DNA of 64,000 bases. It comes from a bacterium (lineage in GTDB: Bacteria > Sumerlaeota > Sumerlaeia > SLMS01). The position numbers and the translations under genes were made by a program. The stretch's first letter is position 1. Each line of letters opens with the position of its first letter. Location: contig WGMQ01000038.1 in NCBI GenBank assembly GCA_016125005.1, forward strand, positions 62,001-126,000, read 5' to 3'. Positions 25,677-33,162 of this stretch are shown piece by piece. The notes below the pieces were generated by a model. The model was given only the letters and a program-made list of their open reading frames with translations, made no database searches and was not told the origin of the DNA.

Positions 25677-26069
25677 ATGCATCCCACCACGCCAGGAATT
25701 GCCCGTCAGCGGGTCGCCGGCTTTCATACCAGCGAAATCCCGATGGTCGACCGACTGCGCCGGGGACTGGCCGGGGCGGGGCATGACTGCCGCTGCAAAA
25801 GTCAGGCCGAACGCGTCCTCGACCAGGTAGACGAGATCAGGCGTGCCGGCGCACTGAAGGAAGCGCGCCGGATGCGCGACGCGATCGCGGTCGTCATGGT
25901 GCTGCTCGCCGAACTGGACGATTTGACCGCGGACGAAAGCGACCTCTCGGCCTATGGCGAAATCGCCGATCTCTTCGAAGACCTCGCCAACCATGCAAGC
26001 CGTGGCGCCGTGTGCGGGCGTCTGCTCGCCAGGGGCCGCGCCGCCCTACGTGAAGGAGCGCCCGCGTGA
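25677..26069 (+). CDS. Hypothetical protein of the nir-nnrS operon
   Basis: A 130-residue protein without a recognised domain. It has a DCRCKSQAERVLDQVDEIRR segment (about residues 37-56), where two closely spaced Cys precede a long amphipathic helix, then RMRDAIAVVMVLLAELDDL and an acidic helix (YGEIADLFEDLANHA). It looks cytoplasmic and all-helical. GAGGAG lies 8 bases before ATG 25677, and the stop overlaps the GTG of nnrS, so it is translated as part of this operon. The CxC-like pair could bind a metal or sense redox, but nothing in the sequence proves it. Confidence 0.75.
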   Translation: MHPTTPGIARQRVAGFHTSEIPMVDRLRRGLAGAGHDCRCKSQAERVLDQVDEIRRAGALKEARRMRDAIAVVMVLLAELDDLTADESDLSAYGEIADLFEDLANHASRGAVCGRLLARGRAALREGAPA

Positions 26070-27304
26070 CCAGCACCGATCATGGCTTCGCCCGCCAGAA
26101 AGGCGACCGTTCGGTCCTGCGGCGGCAGCGCGCCGCCGGTGCGAGCGGACGTGACGGGCGCGGCCGGGTCGCAGCCATGCCGCCGATTCTGCAATACGGA
26201 TTCCGTCCATTCTTCCTCGCTGCCGCGTTGCAGGCGGGCATCATGATCCCCGCCTGGCTGGCGCTGTTCCACACGGTCCCGGTCTCCTGGCACGCACACG
26301 AGATGGTGTTCGGTTATCTGGGCGCCGTCATCGCGGGCTTCGTCCTGACCGCCATTCCCAACTGGACCGGAAGGCTGCCACTCAGCGGCTGGCCACTCGC
26401 CGGACTCGTCGGACTTTGGCTGGCCGGGCGGATCGCCTGCAATGTCGCCGATCCATCGGCAGTCGTGATGGCGATCGACCTGGCATTTCCCGTCGTCCTT
26501 GCCGGAGCCATATGGCGCGAGGTGATCGCGGGCAGAAACTGGCGCAACGCGCCGGTTGCGGGGATGCTGACGCTGTTCACCATCGCCAACGGCGCGCATC
26601 ACCTGGAAAACACGGGCCTCGCGCTGGACGGGTTCGGGATACGGCTCGGCCTCGGCACTGTCGCGATGCTGATGGCGCTGATTGGCGGCCGCATCGTTCC
26701 GAGCTTCACGCGCAACTGGCTGGTCAAGCAGGGGAGCGCGTCCGTTCCCGCCTCTTTCGGCCTCCCCGACAAGGCCGCCCTTGCCGCGACGGCGCTCGCG
26801 CTTTTCGCCTGGACAGCGATCCCCGACCGCATCGTTACGGGGATCCTGCTGTCCATTTCCGGAACGCTTCTTCTCGTCAGGATGGCGCGCTGGCAGGGCT
26901 TGCGCACTCTTGGCGAGCCGATCGTCGCGATCCTGCATGCCGGCTATCTCTGGCTGGCAACCGCCCTGGCCCTGTCAGGCGCGAGTATTCTCACAGCCGG
27001 CTCCGTGCCCCCCGGCGCCGCGCTGCATGCGCTCACGGCAGGCGCCGTCGGAACCATGACGCTTGCGGTGATGACGAGGGCGAGTCTCGGCCACACCGGC
27101 CGCTCCATCGAGGCCGACGGATGGACCGTGGCGATCTACGTTCTTGTCACCCTTGGAGCCCTGTTCCGGGTGGCCGCGCCGCTGCTGCCGCTCGGGTATC
27201 TTCCGCTGATCATGACCGGGGGCGCCCTCTGGAGCGGGGCGTTCCTGGTATTTGTCGGGCGCTATGGTCCCTTCCTGTGGCGGCCCCGGCTTGGCGCAGC
27301 CTAG
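26066..27304 (+). CDS. nnrS: NnrS family haem-copper membrane protein
   Basis: A 412-residue polytopic inner-membrane protein with about 12 hydrophobic segments and NnrS hallmarks: YGFRPFFLAAALQAG (about residues 45-59), WHAHEMVFGYLGAVIAGFVL, and conserved His in NGAHHLENTG and the C-terminal half. NnrS proteins are haem- and copper-containing membrane proteins that protect against nitrosative stress during denitrification. The GTG start at 26066 overlaps the previous stop (GTGA). The first 35 residues are charged and arginine-rich, longer than usual; an internal ATG before PPILQYGFR (about residue 38) is the alternative start. Confidence 0.92.
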   Translation: MTSTDHGFARQKGDRSVLRRQRAAGASGRDGRGRVAAMPPILQYGFRPFFLAAALQAGIMIPAWLALFHTVPVSWHAHEMVFGYLGAVIAGFVLTAIPNWTGRLPLSGWPLAGLVGLWLAGRIACNVADPSAVVMAIDLAFPVVLAGAIWREVIAGRNWRNAPVAGMLTLFTIANGAHHLENTGLALDGFGIRLGLGTVAMLMALIGGRIVPSFTRNWLVKQGSASVPASFGLPDKAALAATALALFAWTAIPDRIVTGILLSISGTLLLVRMARWQGLRTLGEPIVAILHAGYLWLATALALSGASILTAGSVPPGAALHALTAGAVGTMTLAVMTRASLGHTGRSIEADGWTVAIYVLVTLGALFRVAAPLLPLGYLPLIMTGGALWSGAFLVFVGRYGPFLWRPRLGAA

Positions 27305-27400
27305 ACTACATGCCCGCCTGAGATAGGGCGACCCGTCTCGCAGTATGCAGGTTATCGAGGATCGCGCTGAGGTCGTTGCATTCGCGCCAGGACGATTTTA

Positions 27401-27423
27401 AAGTGGTATTTAGAATGCCACTT
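27401..27423 (+). promoter_or_regulatory. NsrR-type operator upstream of globin and nsrR
   Basis: A 23-bp inverted repeat of 11-1-11 organisation: left arm AAGTGGTATTT, right arm GAATGCCACTT. It follows the NsrR pattern AAG-x-TG-x-ATTT / AAATGCA-x-CTT with few deviations. It starts 38 bases before the globin ATG, where binding would block transcription, and predicts NO-relieved autorepression of the pair. Confidence 0.75.
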
Positions 27424-27438
27424 TGTTGAGGCCCTCGC

Positions 27439-27885
27439 ATGCGACATTCCCGTCTCCCCGTTGCCGCTCCCGTGGAGGAGCGCCCCCTCGATCGGGAGGG
27501 TATCGACAGGGCGTTCATCGGACGCCTTGTCCGCGAATTCTACCGGCGTGTCCGCAGGCACGACCGGCTCGGCCCGATCTTCGCGCGCGAAATCACGGGC
27601 GATTGGGAACCGCATCTGGAGAAGATGACCGACTTCTGGTGTTCCGTGATCCTCAAGACGCGGAGCTATCAGGGACGCCCTGTCCCGGCGCATGTCAAAC
27701 TGGAGGGGGTGAGGGAGGGCGATTTCGACATCTGGCTGTCGATATTCTCCGATACGGCGCACAATCTCTGCGACCTGGATACCGCAAGCATATTCGTCGA
27801 ACGAGCCGAGCGGATTGCGCAAAGCCTCAAGCTGGCGATGTTCTTCCGGCTGCCCGCAGCGCCCGGCGGGCCGGTGCCGGCATGA
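27439..27885 (+). CDS. Group III truncated hemoglobin
   Basis: A 148-residue globin of the TrHb3 class: IDRAFIGRLVREFYRRVRRH at the start, KMTDFWCSVILKTRSYQGRP with the class III FW motif, and the proximal haem His at about H85 (PVPAHVKL). Distal-pocket residues fit the group. In denitrifiers it plausibly binds or detoxifies NO; the preceding NsrR-type operator and overlap with the nsrR gene (ATGA) support that. The N-terminal dozen residues (RHSRLPVAAPVEER) are not conserved in the family. Confidence 0.93.
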   Translation: MRHSRLPVAAPVEERPLDREGIDRAFIGRLVREFYRRVRRHDRLGPIFAREITGDWEPHLEKMTDFWCSVILKTRSYQGRPVPAHVKLEGVREGDFDIWLSIFSDTAHNLCDLDTASIFVERAERIAQSLKLAMFFRLPAAPGGPVPA

Positions 27886-28382
27886 GGATGACGCTTCACA
27901 CCGACTACGCGCTTCGCATGCTGATCTTCCTTGCGGTCCGCAATGGCAGGCCGTGCACCGTCAGCGACGTCGCATCCGCCTACGGCCTCTCGCGCAATCA
28001 CCTGATCAAGGTGGCCCAGGGACTGTCCGAACTCGGCTTGGTGGAGACATTGCGCGGCCGGGCCGGCGGCATCAGGCTCGCCAGACTTCCCGAAGAAATC
28101 AATGTCGGATTCGTGGTCCGCGCCATGGAAGACGACAAGGCCCTGGTCGAGTGCCTGAAGACCGACGGCGGCGCATGCGTCATCACGGCGTCCTGCCGGC
28201 TTACGGGCATAGTGCGCGAGGCGCTCGCCGCTTACCTTTGCGTTTTCGACAAATATCTGTTGCGCGACCTCGTCAGGAACCGTGAGGCGCTGGCCACGCT
28301 GCTTGGCATCGCAAACCCGCTTGAAGACGGCATGGCGCGAGGCGAAGCCGGCTCTCTTGCCGCGGCGCATGAAGGAGGATGA
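27882..28382 (+). CDS. nsrR: Rrf2-family NO-sensing repressor NsrR
   Basis: A 166-residue Rrf2 protein: MTLHTDYALRMLIFLA opening, winged HTH with VSDVASAYGLSRNHLIKVAQ (about residues 27-46), GRAGGIRLAR wing, and three Fe-S ligands C91, C99 and C105 (CLKTDGGACVITASC). The C-x7-C-x5-C spacing is close to that of NsrR proteins that hold a NO-sensitive cluster. It overlaps the globin gene by 4 bp and lies behind an NsrR-type operator, so it probably represses itself and the globin until NO damages the cluster. The C-terminal tail of about 30 residues is longer than in enteric NsrR. ATG 27888 is an alternative start. Confidence 0.92.
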   Translation: MRMTLHTDYALRMLIFLAVRNGRPCTVSDVASAYGLSRNHLIKVAQGLSELGLVETLRGRAGGIRLARLPEEINVGFVVRAMEDDKALVECLKTDGGACVITASCRLTGIVREALAAYLCVFDKYLLRDLVRNREALATLLGIANPLEDGMARGEAGSLAAAHEGG

Positions 28383-28385
28383 GCC

Positions 28386-29057
28386 TTGGCAGACAATGAC
28401 CGCCCGCAATTTGCCTCGCCGCCCTGCTTCATGCATGAACTCGATCCCGCATTTCGCAGCGGGACGGAAGACGCCCAGACCGCGCGGGATGTCGGGCGGT
28501 GGCGCAAGGCGCAGCGCCAGCGGCTGATTGCCGAACGGCTGGCAATACCCGCGGACGAACGAACCCGGCTCGCCGGCCTGATCGCGGGCCGCCTCGACGA
28601 AGAGACCGGAGATCCGGACGGACGCACGGTTTCGCTCTACTGGCCCTTCCGGGGAGAGCCCGACTTGCGGCCGTGGATGCAGCGCGTGATCGACCGCGGC
28701 GGCCGGGTGGCGCTTCCGGTGGTTGTCGCCAAGGGCGAACCGCTTGAGTTCCGCCTTTGGTCGCCGGGAGAAGAGCTTGAGCGCGGCATCTGGAACATTC
28801 CCGTTCCCGCCGCCGGCGAAACGGTCGCGCCCGATATCGTGATTTCGCCGCTCGTCGGCGTTGACCCCGAGCGCTATCGCCTCGGCTATGGCGGCGGATT
28901 CTATGACAGAACGCTTGCCGCAATGGCTGCGAAGCCGCTGGTCATCGGCGTCGGCTACACAAGCGCCCGCCTGCCGACGATCTATCCACAGTGGCATGAT
29001 GTGCCCATGGACCGGCTGGCCCTTGCCGAGCCGGTGCTGCAGCCCCCAAGTCGGTGA
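28386..29057 (+). CDS. 5-formyltetrahydrofolate cyclo-ligase family protein
   Basis: A 223-residue protein of the cyclo-ligase family, which turns 5-formyl-THF into 5,10-methenyl-THF with ATP. Visible motifs are the basic helix WRKAQRQRLIAERLAI (about residues 38-53), VSLYWPFRGEPDLRPW, and the ATP-binding YGGGFYDRTLA (about 178-188). The start is TTG 28386: AAGGAGG sits 7-8 bases upstream, and no in-frame ATG is as well placed. It follows nsrR by 3 bp and is likely co-transcribed with the NO-response genes, a link also seen in other rhizobial denitrifiers, but the reason is unknown. Confidence 0.9.
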   Translation: MADNDRPQFASPPCFMHELDPAFRSGTEDAQTARDVGRWRKAQRQRLIAERLAIPADERTRLAGLIAGRLDEETGDPDGRTVSLYWPFRGEPDLRPWMQRVIDRGGRVALPVVVAKGEPLEFRLWSPGEELERGIWNIPVPAAGETVAPDIVISPLVGVDPERYRLGYGGGFYDRTLAAMAAKPLVIGVGYTSARLPTIYPQWHDVPMDRLALAEPVLQPPSR

Positions 29058-29213
29058 GCTGGCTCGTGGCGGAGCGACAAACGCCGGGCCTGGCCGAACG
29101 CGGGCAGGCGCCCAACCGGGCTGGAAGGTGGCTTCCGAGTGCAGGAACATGGGTTGCCACAGGCCGGAGCGCCCCCCGGGCGAACGGCTTCAATCTGTCG
29201 CCGTCTTGAATGA

Positions 29214-31304
29214 CTACCCGTACGCCCGGCGCAACTCAGCGATGTCGGACCCGATTTGCGTGGCGGGACCAAGTTGACGAAGCGCTTGCGAGGCTATTTC
29301 AAGACGCACGTCATCGACCTCCAGCGGACGGCCGAACAGGAACCCTTGTGCTTCGTTGCAGCCACGGTCTCTCAAATACGCGAGTTGCTCCTCTGTCTCG
29401 ACGCCTTCCGCCAGGATCTTCAGTCCCAGATTGCGCGTCAAGGCGAGAGTCGCCTCGAAGATGGCGACTGAATATCCGTCTCCCGGCAAACCGGAAACAA
29501 ATTCACGATCCACCTTTATCTTGTCGAAGCTCAACTGGCGCAGTGTCGACAGGGACGAATAGCCGGTGCCGTAATCGTCCATCGCCACTCTTACACCGAG
29601 CTTTCTTACGGTCTCGATGGTCTGGATTGCGCGGGCATGGTCGCGAACGACCCCCGTTTCCGTTATCTCCAGTTCGAGACGGCAAGGATCAAGGCCGCTT
29701 TCCCGCAGCGCCGATTGAACGATTTCGCAAAATTTTGCCGATCCAAGCTGTTGCGGCGCGATGTTCACGGCGACGCGCAGCGGCAGGCTCCATCCGGCCG
29801 CTTCCTTGCATGCAGCCCGAAGAGCCCATTCGCCGAGAGTGACGATAAAGCCCGTCTCCTCTGCGACGGGGATGAATTCGCCCGGCGATATCGCGCCCTT
29901 TTTCGGATGATCCCATCTGAGCAAGGCCTCGTAGCCGACGACCTCCCCGGTCCGCACGGCATTCTGCTTCTGGTAGACCAGTCGAAATTCCCGCCTGTTG
30001 AGGGCCTGGTTCAACTCGATGCCCAATTCACTGCGGTCGCAACTCAGCTTCTCGATCGCAGCATCGAACATACAGACACGATTGCGGCCGGTATTCTTCG
30101 CCCTGTACATGGCCATATCCGCGCGCTCCAACAGGTTCGCTGCCGAGGTTCCGTCGTCGGGATAGACGACCACACCCAGGCTTGCCGAAACTTCAAGCAC
30201 CCTCCCCTCGACCTCAAAGGGACGCGCCACGAGTTCGCGCAGGCGTTCGGCAAATGCATGGGCGTCACCGCGATCCGAAATGACGCGCTTGATGGCGACA
30301 AATTCGTCCCCTCCGAAACGCCCGACGAACTCGTCCGCTTCCAGTTCGTGGTTCAAGCGGTTCGCCAGGGCGCACAAGACACCGTCTCCAACGGCATGCC
30401 CATGCACATCGTTGATCTCCTTGAGACGATCCAGATCGAAAACGACACCGGCGCTGTGTTTCGAACCCGAATCCCGGGCTGCGGCGATCCCCGTGACGAT
30501 TTGTCGGACATAGGTGCGGTTCGGCAGTCCTGTCAGCGGATCATGGAGAGCGAAGTAATTGCATTGCTCGCGCGATCTGGCGGCCATCAGCGTATCCAGG
30601 GTGAAGGCGGAGGACGACATCGCCAGAAGCGCAACGATCACGATCGCGACATAGAAAGCGAGCTGTCCGGAATCGATACTCTGACTTCCGTCCGGCATGC
30701 CGGCCGGCAGGATCTCCATCGCGGCCATCGCCGTGAAATGGAGACTGAGAATTGCCAATGCGAAGGCGCCTGCGGCCTGAAACGGACGATACATCTCCCG
30801 CCCGGATCTTGATCTGTTCAGACCCGCCAGTCCGAACGCGCAGGCCAGGAAAATCGACAGGAGCACGAAGGCCGAATTCCATCTTATGTCGCCGTGGATC
30901 TGCAGCGCCCAAACACCGGAATAGTGCATCATCGCGATACCGCTGCCGAACAACAACCCGGCGACATCGGGACTCAATCTGCCTCGCACATACTTCGCCA
31001 GCATGAACGCACAAGATGACGTCAACACGCCGATCATGAGCGAGAGGAAAGTCCGCAAGGGATCGTAGCCCGTAATCGCATCCGAGTGATATCCGAGCAT
31101 CGCGACGAAATGGGTCGTCCAGATCGTGGCGCCGGCAATCAATCCGGTCATGAGCGTCCAGATCAGCCCAGCCGGACCTTCGGTGTCGGTCGCCCGCACC
31201 AGGAGCATTCCGGTGACGATCGTCCCGGAGACGCAAAGCACCAGCGCGAGCGCGATATAGAGAGGTTCATGCGCGCGCCAGATTTGGAACGATGTTTCGA
31301 TCAT
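29214..31304 (-). CDS. MHYT-GGDEF-EAL membrane cyclic-di-GMP enzyme
   Basis: A 696-residue inner-membrane protein. The N-terminal MHYT sensor has seven helices (about residues 12-245) with metal-binding motifs THFVAMLGYH, IAMMHYSG and LHFTAMAAM. A GGDEF domain follows (about 260-420) with an intact active site FGGDEFVAI but no RxxD inhibitory site (LEAD instead). The EAL domain (about 435-690) has YEALLRW, ELEITET, DDYGTGYSSL, KVDREFV and EGVETEEQL, all consistent with active phosphodiesterase. MHYT domains are proposed to sense O2, CO or NO through copper. An FNR/NnrR-type box 56 bases upstream ties it to the denitrification regulon. Confidence 0.95.
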   Translation of the reverse strand: MIETSFQIWRAHEPLYIALALVLCVSGTIVTGMLLVRATDTEGPAGLIWTLMTGLIAGATIWTTHFVAMLGYHSDAITGYDPLRTFLSLMIGVLTSSCAFMLAKYVRGRLSPDVAGLLFGSGIAMMHYSGVWALQIHGDIRWNSAFVLLSIFLACAFGLAGLNRSRSGREMYRPFQAAGAFALAILSLHFTAMAAMEILPAGMPDGSQSIDSGQLAFYVAIVIVALLAMSSSAFTLDTLMAARSREQCNYFALHDPLTGLPNRTYVRQIVTGIAAARDSGSKHSAGVVFDLDRLKEINDVHGHAVGDGVLCALANRLNHELEADEFVGRFGGDEFVAIKRVISDRGDAHAFAERLRELVARPFEVEGRVLEVSASLGVVVYPDDGTSAANLLERADMAMYRAKNTGRNRVCMFDAAIEKLSCDRSELGIELNQALNRREFRLVYQKQNAVRTGEVVGYEALLRWDHPKKGAISPGEFIPVAEETGFIVTLGEWALRAACKEAAGWSLPLRVAVNIAPQQLGSAKFCEIVQSALRESGLDPCRLELEITETGVVRDHARAIQTIETVRKLGVRVAMDDYGTGYSSLSTLRQLSFDKIKVDREFVSGLPGDGYSVAIFEATLALTRNLGLKILAEGVETEEQLAYLRDRGCNEAQGFLFGRPLEVDDVRLEIASQALRQLGPATQIGSDIAELRRAYG

Positions 31305-31359
31305 TGACCATTTCCAGTTGCAGACAATTGCACACTTCTATTTTGCCGCGCCTGCATCC

Positions 31360-31373
31360 TTGACTTCGGTCAA
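31360..31373 (-). promoter_or_regulatory. FNR/NnrR/FixK-type box upstream of the MHYT-GGDEF-EAL gene
   Basis: TTGACTTCGGTCAA is a perfect TTGAC-N4-GTCAA palindrome fitting TTG-N8-CAA. It lies 56-69 bases before the start of the leftward MHYT gene, a suitable distance for activation by a Crp/Fnr protein. Confidence 0.65.
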
Positions 31374-31433
31374 TTCTGCGCCAAAGGCGGCCGATACAGG
31401 CCTGGACGGTTAATAAGGCGTGTCTGAAATGCC

Positions 31434-31468
31434 CCAAACCGGGCAACCGGAGCCCGGACCCGGTTTGG
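31434..31468 (-). terminator. Hairpin after the pseudoazurin gene
   Basis: CCAAACCGGG and CCCGGTTTGG are perfect 10-bp arms with a 15-base loop, starting 14 bases after the pseudoazurin stop in the direction of transcription. No long T-run follows, but the strong stem and position suit a terminator that insulates the MHYT gene downstream. Confidence 0.6.
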
Positions 31469-31482
31469 AGCCGGCATAAGAA

Positions 31483-31926
31483 CTAGTTGGAAGCAGCAAC
31501 CAGGCCGAACAACTCGGCGAAAGTCTTTCCTGCCTTGCCCGGGTGCTTGACCGCGGCAGCCTGCTGCGCGCTGCCACCCTCCCCGACCTCGATCAGCGCG
31601 ACCATTCCCATCGCGTAGTGAGGCGTGCATTTCACGCCGTAGATGCCCTGCCTGTCGACCGTCAGGATCACTTCCTTTCCGAACTTGCCCTTGAACGGCT
31701 CGAATCCGACCGGCAGCATTCCCTTGATGGATTCGGCGTTGTGCCCTTTGTCGGTCGGCACGAAGCGGATCGTGTCGCCGATTTCGGCCTTCACGAAGTC
31801 GGGCTGGAAAACCATCGCGCCTTTCTCGCCCTTGTTCAGCATTTCTATCGTATGCTCCGCTGCATTCGCGTTGGCAGCCATGGCGACGGCGGCGCCGAGC
31901 ACGAGCGTTGCGATTGTCCGTTTCAT
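31483..31926 (-). CDS. Pseudoazurin, periplasmic electron donor to NirK
   Basis: A 147-residue type-1 copper protein. Residues 1-22 are a Sec signal (MKRTIATLVLGAAVAMAANA). The mature cupredoxin has copper ligands H62 (DKGHNAES), C100, H103 and M108 (CTPHYAMGM), with spacing as in known pseudoazurins. These proteins pass electrons from the bc1 complex to copper nitrite reductase, so it should serve the NirK encoded 8 kb away. The promoter region shared with the divergent nnrR gene contains a box identical to that of nirK. Confidence 0.95.
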   Translation of the reverse strand: MKRTIATLVLGAAVAMAANANAAEHTIEMLNKGEKGAMVFQPDFVKAEIGDTIRFVPTDKGHNAESIKGMLPVGFEPFKGKFGKEVILTVDRQGIYGVKCTPHYAMGMVALIEVGEGGSAQQAAAVKHPGKAGKTFAELFGLVAASN

Positions 31927-32003
31927 CGTTCTATCCTCTCAATCCTTGTATTCACGGCCGGAACCGTTGATACGAGAACTAAACCGGAATCCCCCGGCGG
32001 TTG

Positions 32004-32017
32004 TTGTGCTGGCGCAA
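32004..32017. promoter_or_regulatory. FNR/NnrR-type box between pseudoazurin and nnrR
   Basis: Read towards pseudoazurin the site is TTGCGCCAGCACAA, the same 14-mer as before nirK, and two preceding bases also match (16 identical). It lies 78-91 bases before the pseudoazurin start and 60-73 bases before nnrR, so it could serve either or both divergent genes. Confidence 0.75.
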
Positions 32018-32076
32018 ACAGAAACGAGAAACGCGGCACGCGAAGATTGCCGCGAACAAACCGGAAGCCTGGCCAG

Positions 32077-32772
32077 ATGCTCGATCGCTCGCTTATCGCC
32101 GGAATGCCGCCCTTCCAGGAACTGGATGGTGACGCGCTGGACCGGATCCTTCGCGACGCACGATCTTCGCGCTACGCGAAGAACGCGTCGGTCTTCGAGC
32201 AGGAAGAGGAAGCAAGCGCCTTCCATTTCCTGCTCTCGGGACATATCCGGGTGGTGAGAACCGCGCCGGACGGCCACCAGATCATCGCGCGATACATCAA
32301 CGAAGGCGAGTTGTTCGGGATCGCCGTCGCCATGGGCCGCAAGACGTTTCCGGCAAGCGCGGTGGCGGCGGTGGACTGCGTCGTCCTGTCCTGGCCGAAC
32401 CGGGAATGGGCGCAATTCCAGGCCATGTTTCCCAGCTTCGGCGCAAGCGCCTACGAGACGATCGGAAGCCGCCTTCAGGACACCCAGGCGCGGGTAATGG
32501 AAATGTCTTCATCGCAGGTGGAACAGCGGATCGCCAACGCCCTCTTGAAGCTGGTCAACCAGGCGGGCCGAAAAACCGCCGACGGCATCGAGATCGATTT
32601 TCCGATCACGCGGCAGGACATCGCGGAAATGACCGGCACGACGCTCCACACGGTCAGCCGCCTGCTCAGCGCCTGGGAGGATGAAGGCCTGGTGAAGGGC
32701 GGCCGCCAGAAGGTGACGGTGAGGGATCCGCACCAGATCATGCTGATCGCGGAAAACCGTCGCCGCAAATAG
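32077..32772 (+). CDS. nnrR: Crp/Fnr family regulator, NnrR-like
   Basis: A 231-residue regulator with a cyclic-nucleotide-type sensor domain (about residues 10-125; FEQEEEASAFHFLLSGHIRV, YINEGELFGIAVAMG), a dimer helix, and a C-terminal HTH (ITRQDIAEMTGTTLHTVSRL, about 175-194). It lacks the N-terminal Fe-S cysteines of FNR. The size, missing cysteines and place among nirK, nnrS and pseudoazurin genes fit NnrR, the NO-responsive activator of rhizobial denitrification. The promoter box suggests autoregulation. ATG 32077 is used; the open frame upstream is not conserved-looking. Confidence 0.85.
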   Translation: MLDRSLIAGMPPFQELDGDALDRILRDARSSRYAKNASVFEQEEEASAFHFLLSGHIRVVRTAPDGHQIIARYINEGELFGIAVAMGRKTFPASAVAAVDCVVLSWPNREWAQFQAMFPSFGASAYETIGSRLQDTQARVMEMSSSQVEQRIANALLKLVNQAGRKTADGIEIDFPITRQDIAEMTGTTLHTVSRLLSAWEDEGLVKGGRQKVTVRDPHQIMLIAENRRRK

Positions 32773-32778
32773 CCCGCA

Positions 32779-32988
32779 TCAGGCGCGAATGACCGCCACG
32801 AGTTCGCGCAGGAACAATTCCTCGTCGACACGGTGCTCCTTGCAGGCTTCCGGCAGCGTGTGAAAAATGGCGATCGGACAACCGGCGCACAGCATCCCGT
32901 GCCGGATGACGACGCCAATGGCGTCCGGCCAGGCACGCATGATGTCGTCCATCGACATGTCCGGATCCAGTTTCGGCTTGCGGCTCAT
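32779..32988 (-). CDS. DUF1858 redox-disulfide protein (hybrid-cluster-protein-associated type)
   Basis: A 69-residue protein with a DUF1858 fold: DPDMSMDDIMRAWPDAIGVV followed by the HGMLCAGCPIAIFHTLPEAC block. The CxxC pair (LCAGCP) is the predicted redox or ligand site of the 'hybrid cluster protein-associated redox disulfide' family. No hybrid-cluster protein gene is in the window. The start at 32988 was chosen because GAGG lies 9 bases before it; ATG 32994 would leave only 3. It is convergent with nnrR (6-bp gap) and has an FNR-type box about 53-66 bases upstream. Confidence 0.88.
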   Translation of the reverse strand: MSRKPKLDPDMSMDDIMRAWPDAIGVVIRHGMLCAGCPIAIFHTLPEACKEHRVDEELFLRELVAVIRA

Positions 32989-33040
32989 TCGCATTGACCT
33001 CGTTTCCCGGTCAAGTCTACCCTTCTTCTGGCGTTCTTCG

Positions 33041-33054
33041 TTGTTCCCGCGCAA
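33041..33054. promoter_or_regulatory. FNR/NnrR-type box between the DUF1858 and FixL-like genes
   Basis: TTGTTCCCGCGCAA fits TTG-N8-CAA and shares the CGCAA half with the nirK-type boxes. It is 53-66 bases before the DUF1858 start and about 110 before the kinase start, so the DUF1858 gene is the likelier target. Confidence 0.55.
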
Positions 33055-33162
33055 ACAAGCGGGCAGTGGACAGTCCTGGAGACTCTTTACGCTCGCCCCG
33101 AAACCGATACTCTCCGGCAAGGCCTGAAGCGCTTGAGGCGGTGATGAAGAAGGACCGATGAT

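Noticed and set aside
32994-33014. TTGACC-N9-GGTCAA inverted repeat as an FNR site
   Set aside because: The spacing (TTG-N15-CAA) is wrong for FNR/FixK/NnrR and it overlaps the DUF1858 start codons; the site at 33041-33054 fits better.
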